Of a stretch of 64,000 bases of DNA, positions 47,500 through 57,382 are shown one piece after another (the first letter of the stretch is position 1; each line of letters starts with the position of its first letter). Origin of the DNA: Macrosoma leucophasiata (taxonomy: Eukaryota; Arthropoda; Insecta; Lepidoptera; Hedylidae); assembly GCA_036365455.1 (NCBI GenBank), contig JAWQUS010000001.1, positions 25,033,001 through 25,097,000 of the forward strand, in the 5' to 3' direction. The notes beneath the pieces are model-generated. The model had not been told where the DNA came from. It searched no databases and saw nothing but the letters and a program-made list of their open reading frames with translations. The position numbers and the translations under genes are program-made.

Positions 47500-49068
47500 T
47501 AAGGTTACTACGTATTTGTCATTTGGATTTTCGGTATCCACTTGCAAAACAGATTTTTCGACGACTGTATTCGTGGTGGTTTTAGCATCATTCGACAATT
47601 TTGAGCAATTGATCGTGGTATGCCCTAATCTGTTACATATATTACACTTAAGTATCTTTTTAGGACATTTGAAACTATAATGACCTAGTTCGTCACAATT
47701 GTAACACTTAGGCGGCGTAATTATAGATCTGTTGGGTGGAAACGTCCTTGAAGAGGCAACACTATGGTTTATTTTAGAATTATTATTAAAGTGCACTGGT
47801 ACATTTAATTTTTTATCTGAAACTAACTTGTTCATCCTTTCAGTGTCATGCGGTTGCCTTTTTATGGACTGGAAATATTGCAGAACTAACTCTGGCTCTT
47901 GACATTTAACTGCCTTAGCACCTAACCTTATTGACCGATCGTCTATTCCATAAAGCAAACAATCCACGGCGCGTTTGCCATATATTTCACAACGGTTTAA
48001 TAAGTTAATTTTATCGTAATAATAAATTTCAAGAGGTTCATTGTACCTTGCTCGTCTTGACAACATTTCACTTAACAATTCAGCGTAATCATCGCTACTA
48101 GGGAATGACTCAATAAGTTTGAGTTTCCATTCTTGCCATGAAAACGACATAGATGGCAACGCCTGATACCACGACTTAGCGACGCCAGATAGTTTGGGCA
48201 AAGCATAATGTATAATTTGATCATTACCCCAATTATAAAGTTTAGCGCATTCTTCTACTTTACTTAGCCACATATGAATGGTTTGACCTTTAATCATTGG
48301 ATCGAAATCAGGAAGTACATTGCCTAACATTGGGAATTTATTTCCTTCTGGCCTGTTATTATTTAAAGCTTTGGCTAATTCAGTAAAAAAAAATGTCTGG
48401 GTATTAATATCAAAATTACTCACGTGCCCTTGATCAGGTTGACCGGGCTTTGTCACAGACTCACGGTAATGTTCCATGTCACTGCAAGTCTCGCCATGGT
48501 TGCGACTCTGCTCCCGACCGCAGCTGCTCCTCTTGCTATGGCCGCGCTTGCGGCTACGCGTCTTGTCACGGCTGCGACTCGGCTCCCGACTGGAACTCTT
48601 GTTTCTCGTGCAGCCATCACGGCTGTAACTCGGCTCCCCGCTGCACCTGCGCGCCCTGGTATGGCCGCGCTTGCGGCTATGTGTCTTGTCGTGGCTACGA
48701 CTGGGCTCCCGGCTGGAACTCGATATGGTACTGCACCTCCACACTCGGCTACGACTGGGCCTTTGCTCGTTCATGTTCTTACGATGATGTTCTGCTTCTC
48801 TACTATGATAACGGGAACCCTCCCGATTCGATTTCTCCAATGAAGCAACCTTACTCAACGATCGCCGCTGTCTAGATCGCCTTTGCTTGCATTGTTTATT
48901 TTTCTCTCTCTCGGTTGAAACGCTCCTCCTTCTTTTTCTACTTCTACGGTGGACGATAGCCGGGACATCAGATGATGTGAACGGTAAACTCGGTATCAAA
49001 ACACTTGGTCGCGGTTGAGACGGCGTTCTACAGCTTCGACTTCTCGCCGTTGGTCGTTGGTTGTCCAT
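47497..49068 (-). CDS. gypsy Gag with RS-rich N-terminus and two zinc knuckles
   Basis: I start it at the ATG at 49068 (MDNQRPT). The open frame extends 26 codons further, back to the primer site. 523 codons. Residues 10-220 are Arg/Ser-rich and contain a 41-residue duplication (REPSRS-DKT-SRKRGH, DNA at 48538-48598 and 48659-48720). The Gag core follows with KSWYQALPSMSFSWQEWKLK. Two tandem CCHC knuckles are near the C-terminus (CYNCDELGHYSFKC and CNICNRLGHTTINC). It ends at the UGA at 47499. Gag should form the particle and bind RNA. The RS-like region is unusual for Gag. Confidence 0.93.
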   Translation of the reverse strand: MDNQRPTARSRSCRTPSQPRPSVLIPSLPFTSSDVPAIVHRRSRKRRRSVSTEREKNKQCKQRRSRQRRSLSKVASLEKSNREGSRYHSREAEHHRKNMNEQRPSRSRVWRCSTISSSSREPSRSHDKTHSRKRGHTRARRCSGEPSYSRDGCTRNKSSSREPSRSRDKTRSRKRGHSKRSSCGREQSRNHGETCSDMEHYRESVTKPGQPDQGHVSNFDINTQTFFFTELAKALNNNRPEGNKFPMLGNVLPDFDPMIKGQTIHMWLSKVEECAKLYNWGNDQIIHYALPKLSGVAKSWYQALPSMSFSWQEWKLKLIESFPSSDDYAELLSEMLSRRARYNEPLEIYYYDKINLLNRCEIYGKRAVDCLLYGIDDRSIRLGAKAVKCQEPELVLQYFQSIKRQPHDTERMNKLVSDKKLNVPVHFNNNSKINHSVASSRTFPPNRSIITPPKCYNCDELGHYSFKCPKKILKCNICNRLGHTTINCSKLSNDAKTTTNTVVEKSVLQVDTENPNDKYVVTL

Positions 49069-49113
49069 AACAATATCGACGTGGACCGGCGAAGTTTCAA
49101 TAGTGGGCTTTTT

Positions 49114-49135
49114 GTGTACTATCCCACTTCTGAGA
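49114..49135 (-). promoter_or_regulatory. gypsy primer-binding site, tRNA-Leu-like
   Basis: Just inside the 5' LTR the minus strand reads TCTCAGAAGTGGGATAGTAC. TCAGAAGTGGGAT is complementary to the 3' part of eukaryotic tRNA-Leu (from memory), but the match begins about 5 nt inside the CCA end and the usual TGG start is absent. Confidence 0.55.
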
Positions 49136-49610
49136 TAAAGGATCAAATCCCTATCTCAGAAATAAAAGCGTGTTCTTCGTGATTTCAACAATTGTATATT
49201 GACCAAACTTCCTTATAGTTTCGTGTCGGTTGTAAGAATGACCATTTGACAACTCAGCTGTCTTTTATATAATTTGTGTCATGAATGAACGAACAATTGA
49301 AATGTGAATGTGAATTGTTCGTTCATTCACTGATTGCACAGATTAAAAATAACGTAAATATTTATCGATTACATAGATTAAAAAATAAACGAAATACGAT
49401 AAAGCCAACATGAATGAACGAACAATTTAAATACGAATTGTTTGTTCATTTATAGATTATACGGATTAAAAATAAATATAAATTTAATAAAGCTAACATG
49501 AATGAACGAACAATTTAAACATGCATTGTTCGTTCATTTAATGTTGTCATTGCAATACATTTGATGACACAGATTAAAAATAAACGTAAATTATAACAAT
49601 AAAGCTAACA
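49136..49610 (-). repeat. gypsy 5' LTR with three tandem hairpins
   Basis: 475 bp, looks identical to 43014-43488, with the hairpins at about 49283-49328, 49413-49450 and 49501-49538. The duplicated target CTTT follows at 49611-49614. Confidence 0.95.
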
Positions 49611-49817
49611 CTTTGCAGCGGTGGCTGAAAGATCAGCTAAAATGGTAAACTAATATCTATAGTAAATATCCATATTTTACTCAGTAATAGTTAATATTGA
49701 AAGGAGTGGCCATGGTTTGAAGATGATAAAGTTTTTCAAATGCAGAAGGCTTTTAAAAAACTCTCCCCAAAGTTACACTAAAAAATTACGAACATAATCG
49801 AGATCCAAGTTTTTGTG

Positions 49818-50008
49818 CACAGAAATGGTAGACAAGCATACATTGTATGGTCCCGTAATTACTCACAGAGACATTGAAACCTTAGGTCTCAGGGGTAGTA
49901 TGCATCTGCGTGTGAACCTCTAGGTTTTATGTAGATGTCTATAAGCTGCACTTAACATCAATGTGAGCTGCATGCTTGATTACCACATTCCTTACATCAA
50001 AAAGCATA
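49818..50008 (+). repeat. Family R, 3' two-thirds
   Basis: ATGGTCCCGTAATTACTCAC, AGAGACATTGAAACCTTAGG, GATGTCTATAAGCTGCAC and AACATCAATGTGAGCTGCAT, ending CTTACATCAAAAAGC. Confidence 0.75.
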
Positions 50009-50018
50009 ATAATAATAA

Positions 50019-50055
50019 GCCGCGGGGCCATGCACGCTTCGCCTGGCCCCGCGGC
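50019..50055. repeat. GC-rich hairpin, 12-bp perfect stem
   Basis: Arms GCCGCGGGGCCA (50019-50030) and TGGCCCCGCGGC (50044-50055) with a 13-nt loop TGCACGCTTCGCC. The left arm and loop match the 5' start of the family A SINE (53373-53393), so this may be a SINE start copied back on itself. Confidence 0.8.
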
Positions 50056-50157
50056 TGTTGTAAAAAAAAAACATACAACACTGATACTGTGTCTATTAAT
50101 TACCACAGATCATCATATTGCTACACACAGACTTTTGGCGGAACATAGATTTTAGTA

Positions 50158-50212
50158 ACACTGTGATGTCTAAGCCCTCGAGCTCCGACACTGGAGCTCT
50201 ACTAACCATCAA
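50158..50212 (-). repeat. Family R head fragment, inverted
   Basis: GTGATGTCTAAGCCCTCGAG then CTCCGACACTGGAGCTCTAC match the inverted head. Confidence 0.55.
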
Positions 50213-50662
50213 TTGTTTTATTTATTTGCAACATATGTAAGACCGATTTTATTGGTTAATCTTTCAAGGATCGTAAGGCCACCGGCGCCCAGACACAATT
50301 GAATTTCAATTGTCATATTTTTCTCGTGTCTGGAGGGATTAACATATAAAACTATTATAATATTAACGAGCAAAGTATTGTCACAAATGGAGGTAGTTGC
50401 AAGTTGTAGCCGATACGGCGAGACCCGCCGGCCTTATGTCGCTTAATGGAAACAATAATTCACAAAACACACGTTAATGAAGCAACTTGTGTCGTTCATA
50501 AAATGATATATCCCTAATGTGGTATCATTTGTTTGCTGTCGATGAGTTTCATATTGAAATTAACGTTCGAATGTAACATTTACTAAATGGAAATTCAATG
50601 TTAATAAAAGCTAAGTTTAAAATTATTTTACTTCATCTACAGTCGATAAAGTAATGATTAAG
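50213..50662. other. Gene-free stretch
   Basis: No gene. GTGTCTGG..TTGAATTTCAATTG near 50285-50335 is a short local inverted repeat. Confidence 0.3.
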
Positions 50663-50664
50663 CA

Positions 50665-50830
50665 TTTCTCTGGTAGTAGAGCACCAGTGACGGAGCTCGC
50701 GGGTGTAGGCACCACCGCGTTACCTAATATACTTGCCGCTAAATGGTAGTGTCTAGCACTTGATGGAGATGGATGTTAAGTGACGACCGCAGACATCTGT
50801 ACATACACCAAGCTTAAAATGTAGCACTTG
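50665..50830 (+). repeat. Family R head joined to an inverted tail piece
   Basis: The head is normal (GTAGTAGAGCACCAGTGACG to TGCCGCTAAATGGTAGTGTC). Then GATGTTAAGTGACGACCGCA and GACATCTGTACATACACCAA follow in the opposite sense. The copy switches strand near 50763. Confidence 0.65.
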
Positions 50831-51980
50831 AAATGCTGCTGCATTTCAAATGTCAATGCCGCATAAAATCTAATACAAACCTTAGTAGATCACTTCCAAC
50901 CTACTCAAAATGTTCAAATTAGAAGACCATTCATCACAAAGTACACCCATACGCTCTGTGGTGACCTAGCGGATAGGTAACATTGCAATCATTGTACACT
51001 ACATCAAAACTAAAGATATGATTACAGGGTGCCCTGTGGGAGTCTCGCGTATCATTCACTGTTACTGGTATCATTATAATGTATCTGATATAGGACAAGG
51101 TCTTATGTTAATGTTTGAGGTCTCACACGGGATGACAAGGCTTCGTAACGTTATCTTACTTTATCACTACAATCTACAATGATGTATTTGTAACTACCTC
51201 TGTAGTCTTGCGGGAGGATACTGCTGCGACTTGGTCCTGAGCTCGATATCTGAGTCAAGGATCCATGATGATTTCAGAGGTTCCGGACATCTTAAAGCTA
51301 AAATGAATTCATAGGATCACTTTGTTCTCCGTCCGACTGTTTGTCGTTTGTCTGTTTTTCTCAGAAGTGCGTGAACAGGAATCATACTTAAATATGTAGA
51401 TGCCGGAGAATCATCATCACAGGAGATTTAAATGGCATATGGTGGGTGCTTGTATGAATGCATGCATTTATCTACTATGTATGTACTTACTACTAACAAA
51501 CATCATCTCTCCCTCCGCGCGTGAAGAATCGCCACAGAGGGCGGGGGATGATTCGGGGGTCGAGATGTAGTATCCCCTTCATTCGATCACGGGGATCAAG
51601 GGCAGAGAATATGTAATAATACTACGTATAGAATGGACATTTCGACATCCCGCCCGATTTCCCCGCATCATTCAACCTCCTCCCCTCTTATGGGCGACTG
51701 TTGGTATTTTGTACGTGCTACGCACACAGGTGCGCGTGTAAATAAACTTCACTGATTGATGTCTGTGTAATAGAGACCAAATTTAGCGTTTGTATGGAAT
51801 TTTGGCGGAGTGTCCGCGGTGTGTCAAGGGGATACTGGCATGCAAGGAAACTCGCTGAGGGAGGTCATTTTCTTTTTTTTTCTCCTTTTTTTCCTTTTTT
51901 TCTTTCCTTTTTTTTGAGCTTTTTAACCCTTTTTTGACACCCTTGAAAAGGGAGGCATAGGCCGCGAGATCAGGGGTCGA
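50831..51980. other. Mixed repeat remnants, no supported gene
   Basis: 51300-51400 resembles part of family G. 51500-51700 carries GCGTGAAGAATCGCCACAGA and opposed G-rich and C-rich segments of an unnamed repeat. 51866-51935 is a T/C tract. The minus-strand frame at 51783-52139 reads through that tract as lysine/glutamate and is not a gene. Confidence 0.35.
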
Positions 51981-51984
51981 GCTG

Positions 51985-52112
51985 TATATGGATGGCGATA
52001 AAACAACTGCCATTGCGATCATCCACATGCCAAGCATTACGATCATATCCCCTTTATGGAGGGTTGTCCAGCTGTGGACATGTTTAGGCGGATATGATGA
52101 TGATAGAAGTGA
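51985..52112 (+). repeat. Family Q, 3' part
   Basis: GGCGATAAAACAACTGCCAT, TGCGATCATCCACATGCCAA, CCCCTTTATGGAG and GATATGATGATGATAG follow the family 3' half. Confidence 0.65.
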
Positions 52113-53120
52113 GATCACGTGTATACTGTATCTTTTCATGTCAAGTCAGAAAAAGAGACGACGTGAGGCATCTGATGTAGCGTGGTTTACAAAGTTGGTT
52201 AACGCATGGAACATATTGGCGTAACTCCAATAGTATAAAAGCTCGTGGGTGCAAACACAACCACATTAATTAATTGAAACAAACAAGGATGCAGTTCACA
52301 GTGATTGTGTGTACATACTGCATGTCATTGTATACCTACTTAGTTGCTAACATCTATTTGGTAACATTATACTTGGAGTTTCAAGGACTGACCTGGAGGG
52401 CGTAGGTCTCATCGCAACTAAACGCCACAAATACCTATCATGTCCAATCGTGCATTTTGAATATCTCTAAACCGTTGAATACAACGAATTTCATCGAAAT
52501 CAGTCGATCTATTTTCGCTATTTACAAAACTATCTCATGTCAATTGAATATAGTCTTAATAAGATTATTTTGTAATGTTTTTATTTTACGTTAACACATG
52601 CAAGTCAATGCAGAAACAAAAGAAAAATGGAAAGAAAAATTTGACTTCAGACAGGAATTGAACATGTAACCTCAGATAACTAGATTATTTTACCGACGAT
52701 ATGCTGACTAAATTGTACGCATGCACTTGTATTCTCCTTATATGCGTATAATACAGAAAATGATGAAGAAATTGCAATATTGTTCAGACAACTCGCAAAA
52801 AGTATCACTGGTAAAAAAAAATATCCCACGCTGACCAATTTGCGAGCTCAGCTAATTTTCATTATCATTTTATATCCGTATAAATCCTATCTCAGATCAT
52901 CTAAAAATAATGTTGACTCAGTAATCATAAAACTCAGTACTTTGTGGCAACTTAAATTAATTTAAATGCGTTTACATCCCGTTAAACACAGTTATGAAAG
53001 AACTTTGCAATTACTTTTTTAGCCGGTCAGACTAAGAACCGTTAATTTTTTTAATAAACCGTTTTAATTATACTAAGGAACTTAACAAAACTATTGAAGT
53101 TCAGGAATTATAATAGTAAT
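52113..53120. other. Gene-free stretch with one foldback arm
   Basis: 52620-52650 (AGAAAAATGGAAAGAAAAAT then TTGACTTCAG) is a single arm of the foldback at 38598-38705, without its inverted partner. No gene. Confidence 0.45.
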
Positions 53121-53124
53121 AATG

Positions 53125-53395
53125 GCAACTCTTGATACGTCCCACTGCTGGACACGAGTCTATCCCAATCTTGGGAGAAGGCCTGGAGCTTACCTATAAG
53201 GCCTCCGACAAGGTTTAACGACTGCTGTCTATCGATAGCAACCGGTGCCGACGGCTTTACGTGACCTCCGAAGCACGGAAACGCGCATTTTTGATTTGCC
53301 ACTAGTGGTCACCCATCATGCAATCGGCCGCGCCCTTAACCGAGTAGATCGCTTCCAGCCTATCTACACCAGCCGCGGGGCCATGCGCGCTTCTC
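53125..53395 (-). repeat. Family A SINE with 5S rRNA-like head, inverted copy
   Basis: The 5' end is at the right (minus strand GAAGCGCGCATGGCCCCGCG, then GGTGTAGATAGG). The 5S-like part reads TTAAGGGCGCGGCCGATTGC then ATGATGGGTGACCACTAGTG. The tail side at the left is CGTCCCACTGCTGGACACGA and an ATT stretch. Confidence 0.7.
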
Positions 53396-53807
53396 ACGAA
53401 TTATAGTCACTACTTTTTACTGGTATACAAATCGTTTGAGTTCAAAAGAGAGTACAATACTCATTTAATTGCTGCATTAAACTTTCTAGTTTCTTTTTAG
53501 ACTATGATCGTACACGTGGATTATCGTAAGATTGTATAATTAGGTAGCGTACGATAGAATTCGTAGATAGTAGAATTACGATAGATTTAATGTAAGTACT
53601 TATGCTACTTAAATTTCTCTGTGAATTCATATCCGCTAAAGTACCACAATTCAAAAGCAAAGTGAATTCTAAAAATAAAACTAGTACGTTTTAATTAGCG
53701 GCGAGAGCAAGCAGTGAATCACTCTGGCACGATGCATTAAGGGAGGTGTGGCGGTGATCACAGGCTGGGGTCAGTGGGTTGATTACCGAGGAGGTCAGCC
53801 TGGCACT
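53396..53807. other. Gene-free stretch
   Basis: Nothing supported. Confidence 0.35.
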
Positions 53808-53999
53808 TCAACTGACTGCAAAGAAAAATTCATATTGCTGCGGGAAAACAACCATTTCATCGTGTATTTTATCATAAATGGCAACGTATAACGCCGCGTT
53901 CACGACGTTGCCGCTGTGAGCGGAGTAGTGGCATAGGGCGACGAGCGGTATAATAAAAAGTATGAAAATGATTGAAGCACGCCACGAGACGCCGCACAT
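53808..53999 (-). CDS. Possible small secreted protein or first exon, unidentified
   Basis: 63 codons. The protein begins MCGVSWRASIIFILFIIPLV, a charged start followed by a strong hydrophobic stretch (residues 8-24) and ALCHYS, which together look like a signal peptide or signal anchor. The DNA around its start (53880-54040) is CpG-richer than its surroundings and belongs to none of the repeat families here. Against a real gene: it is short, I see no clear splice donor before the stop, and I know no homologue. Chance is quite possible. Confidence 0.25.
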   Translation of the reverse strand: MCGVSWRASIIFILFIIPLVALCHYSAHSGNVVNAALYVAIYDKIHDEMVVFPQQYEFFFAVS

Positions 54000-54039
54000 A
54001 GCACACGCGGGCGTTTTTCCGAGCGTCCGTCGTTAGTAA

Positions 54040-55150
54040 ATTAGGAATCGTTTATAACTTAGGTATTAAATCGATCCTTAAAGGTACTATAACAAAAAAA
54101 TATAAATTGATAAATGTTATAATAATATTATGGTACGCCATAAAATACTTTTAAAATCCAGACTATGATTGTAAGTCTATTGAATATTGGCCACATTAAA
54201 ACATTAGCCGGAGAGGTATTTTTTGGTAAAGTGCCTTCAAAATTTGATAAATCAACATTTCATGATTAAAACCTGAAATCGCGGATTTGAAAGGACAGTT
54301 GCGGTAATTTTGCAACTGCGCAGTATACATACAGAAGTTGCAAAAAAATATATTTTGAAATAGATTAATAGATCCAGTCAGTTTTAACATTCCACACCGT
54401 TTTAACGGTTTTAAAATTCGAACTTATTCGTTTGAATTAAATAATTATTAGACATTCTAAAACTTATAACTATAGTATATGATCAATGTGTCTGAATATC
54501 TAAATACGTCTGACTTGGCGCTCCCGCCAACCGCTACTCAGAGTACGTGGCACGCAAAACGCCCATCGCTTCGCTCGTCGCTAATGCCAAAGTCATGAAC
54601 ACGCCGTACGCATTCACTGACCACCAATGCGAAACATTCATTCCATTTTTGTGTCATAAAATGACAGTGTAAATATAAAATATCAAATCAAATTAAAATA
54701 ATCACACATTCCTCGAAATAATAAATTTTTATCAAGGTGGTGGTTCAGCACGGAAATGAAATAAAAACTAAATACTATGAAATGGCCGTTTCTGTGCAAA
54801 AATCCACCCCACCTAGCTGTCGAGTCGTGCCCGCTGTCTGGCTGTGTCGATATAATAGTATAACTAAGTCTAGACTCTACGATCCAGGTGATGCTTATCG
54901 ATATTTCACCTGAATTGAAATAAATAGACTTGGAATTTTTGCTTGTCACTATCAATCAAGGAAACTATTGGAATGATCAGATTAAAAGCTATTTCTACGA
55001 AATAGAAAATTAAACATTTCGTGCAATTCGAAAAATGCGGTATTTTGGAGTTACACCGATCGATTACTACCATAAGTCTCCTGGCAATGTTGTAAAGCTG
55101 TAAGAAGTGATTGCTGATTTTAGAGTGCGGTTACATACTTGCTATTTCAA
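54040..55150. other. Stretch of about 1.1 kb with no supported gene
   Basis: Minus-strand frames at 54196-54390 and 54683-54955 show no motif. 54510-54600 is a CpG-richer patch of unknown meaning. Confidence 0.35.
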
Positions 55151-55156
55151 CTTTGA

Positions 55157-55358
55157 TGACCCGGTTAGTCCTGCGGTGTGAGATGACCATTTGATTCGAA
55201 GAGTCACTGGTTTAATCCCTGCACTGGAGCAAATATTTGTATGGCCTACAGATATTTATTTGGGTCTGGTTGTTTGTATACGTGTTGTGTGTGAACAACG
55301 ACACCCGCGATACAGGTAGGTATCTAGTGTGGGACTGTGAGTGTAAGCATATTTCTTT
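55157..55358 (+). repeat. Family B SINE
   Basis: GACCCGGTTAGTCCTGCGGT, a decayed B box (GGTTTAATCCC), ATTTGTATGGCCTACAGATA, ACAACGACACCCGCG and GGGACTGTGAGTGTAAGCAT, followed by a T-rich end. Confidence 0.75.
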
Positions 55359-56400
55359 TATTTTCCTTTTTTTTCTCGTCTTATTAATTTTTGATGTCTA
55401 AAAAAATGTAATGTAAAATTAAATGTAACCTGTGTCTAAGTATAAGCATGTACTTAAAACGTATGCTGTATAATGGAGCCGTAAACTCACATTAAAATTA
55501 ATTCACACTATACTTGTAATCACCTACAAGATAATATTAGCGACTCATTCAAATTAAATCACGAAAACAAATCAGCTGCTCCATACATTTATTATTATTT
55601 ACGTTTGAGCAGATTATTTTTTTTTGATTTCAGCGTTTGTCATATTAAAAGTAGTGTGTAATAAAGTATATACATGAACCCTGAAAATCACCTTGTATAG
55701 AATCTCTCTCTGTTATAAGACGTCGTTCAACAAGTTAATATCAATAGACAGAAAAAGCGATTGAACTCGAAGAGCTGCAATCAGTCGCGCGGTATTTATG
55801 GCAGCTATTAAACCTTTTATCTGGGGAATCTCTGTCTTGGAGACATGAGCTTTAATGAGAGTTATGAGGCATTGTTTAGTCAGTTTTGTATTATTTTCAC
55901 AATTTTCTAATTGCGTAAGTACCTCCCCAAGTTGTGGAATTACAAAAAAAATAATAAGAACCGGAGATATTTAAATATTTCCTTAAATTGAATGTAAAAA
56001 TATGACGATTTTTTTTCAATTGTTCCGTTGCCGCCGGCGGTTTTACGTTCCTTGACTAGTCATTTCCAATCAGTGATTAAATTTACTACCCGAAACCTAT
56101 TTTTTGATCAAAAGGTAACCTACTAAGCTACGCTACGCTATCGCTCAATTCAATTACGATAACTTATCTGCTGATAATTATGGAGATAATACGGGGATCA
56201 GGAACCATGAACATAACCAGTACAAGCAGAGCATTAATTACACAAATTACACCTGAAATCTGAATAACGATACAATAGAAGGCATGTTGCTAAAAACGGT
56301 CGGGAGGTATATCGCCGGTTTGTATATTTACTACACGAATAAAAACTACGTACTCAAGTTAACATAGACGGTGACAACTTGTCACTATCGCGTGAACTTG
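55359..56400. other. Stretch of about 1 kb with no supported gene
   Basis: AT-rich with no clear reading frame or family copy. Confidence 0.35.
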
Positions 56401-56402
56401 TG

Positions 56403-56545
56403 GCGGAATACATTCAAGTATACGTGCAAACACCCATGATTTGCCGGTTACGTTTTTGGCCCATGTAACAGGTGGCGAGCCTGTTGACATCTCCGGGCAC
56501 ATTACCAATCTTCAAGGTGGAGCTGTGAGTGTAAGCATATTTTAT
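56403..56545 (-). repeat. Family C middle joined to a family B tail
   Basis: 56403-56515 is inverted family C (GCAAACACCCATGATTTGCC, CATGTAACAGGTGGCGAGCC, CACATTACCAATCTTCAAGG). It passes directly into GGAGCTGTGAGTGTAAGCAT, the plus-strand tail of family B. Confidence 0.65.
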
Positions 56546-57130
56546 TTATTTATTATTATTTAAAGAGATCGTTTTAAATTATCAATAGACATTGATATTT
56601 TCACTTCCTTCACGAACTATATCAGTGATTTTTAGCATTAATGAACGTGCTTACAACATATTTTTCATTACACAGTTCACTTCAAATCATTAGTCCAATA
56701 TCCAACAGTCAAACATTTGCCATTCATCTAGTGCGAGCGTCACTTGGCCCCAAGCAAACAATGGGGGTAGGGTTGAAGGGGTTAGGTGGGTACAGTTGAT
56801 TAAACACAAACATATCGTGCTCGCTATCAATCGCAAGGCTGCTTTGCCAGTCTTGTCAGTGAAGACAGTCTGCACTGACACAGATGTATTACAGACACGA
56901 TAATATGGGTAATACGTAACTGGAAATAGTTTTGCGTAACTGGTAGTACTTTGTCTTCCTTCCAGAAGTGTGTAGTTGAAAATTAATTCTTTGTTGTTTC
57001 AGGTTTCCCGCCCCATGACTCACATGTGAGCAAGTGCATTGTATGAGTTATTGTGTTGTAGATGGGTTAAAGTTACATATTGTCAATTAAAATACAATTT
57101 GACAACTGTAAGTGAATTGAAGACTACTAT
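56546..57130. other. Gene-free stretch
   Basis: Nothing supported. Confidence 0.35.
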
Positions 57131-57382
57131 TTACTAGCTGTTGCCCGCGGCTCCGCCCGCGTGTAGGTCGCTTTTCTCATAGCCTCTGGAAGCTCATCAA
57201 ATCATCCCATGGCATCCCACAGGTACATTTTTTCGGGATTACGAAAGTCAGCTAGTCTAAGTCAGCTAATGCCCTATCTGTATAACAAATTTCATCAAAA
57301 TCCGTTCAGTAGTTTACATTTTTCTTTAAAAAATATTTTCACAAGCATGTGTTAATGCGAAATAATATAAAACAATTAAAAT
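57131..57382 (+). repeat. Common lepidopteran repeat end (ACTAGCTGTTGCCCGCGG)
   Basis: Begins ACTAGCTGTTGCCCGCGGCT then CCGCCCGCGTGTAG. It includes CAAATTTCATCAAAATCCGT, TCAGTAGTTT and ends CATGTGTTAATGCGAAATAA, which also appears at 38730-38750. No inverted partner follows, unlike 7257 and 32367. Confidence 0.55.

Larger units (their letters stand above)
43014..49610 (-). mobile_element. Ty3/gypsy LTR retrotransposon, mdg3-like
   Basis: 475-bp LTRs at 43014-43488 and 49136-49610 look identical. The 4-bp target duplication CTTT is at 43010-43013 and 49611-49614. On the minus strand the element reads Gag with two zinc knuckles, protease, RT, RNase H, integrase, the Ty3/gypsy order. A tRNA-Leu-like primer site and 4-bp duplication suggest the mdg3/micropia side of the group (inference). 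There is no env. Gag and Pol share one frame with a UGA between them, and the integrase is broken once in an A-run. Confidence 0.95.

Noticed and set aside
48424..48875. Cys-rich and Ala-rich plus-strand frames of about 140 codons opposite the gypsy gag
   Set aside because: Antisense to the Arg/Ser repeat region of Gag; the composition follows from the repeat and there is no independent motif.
51783..52139. 118-codon minus-strand frame with a Lys/Glu-rich tail
   Set aside because: The charged tail is translation of a T/C tract, and the rest overlaps a family Q repeat.
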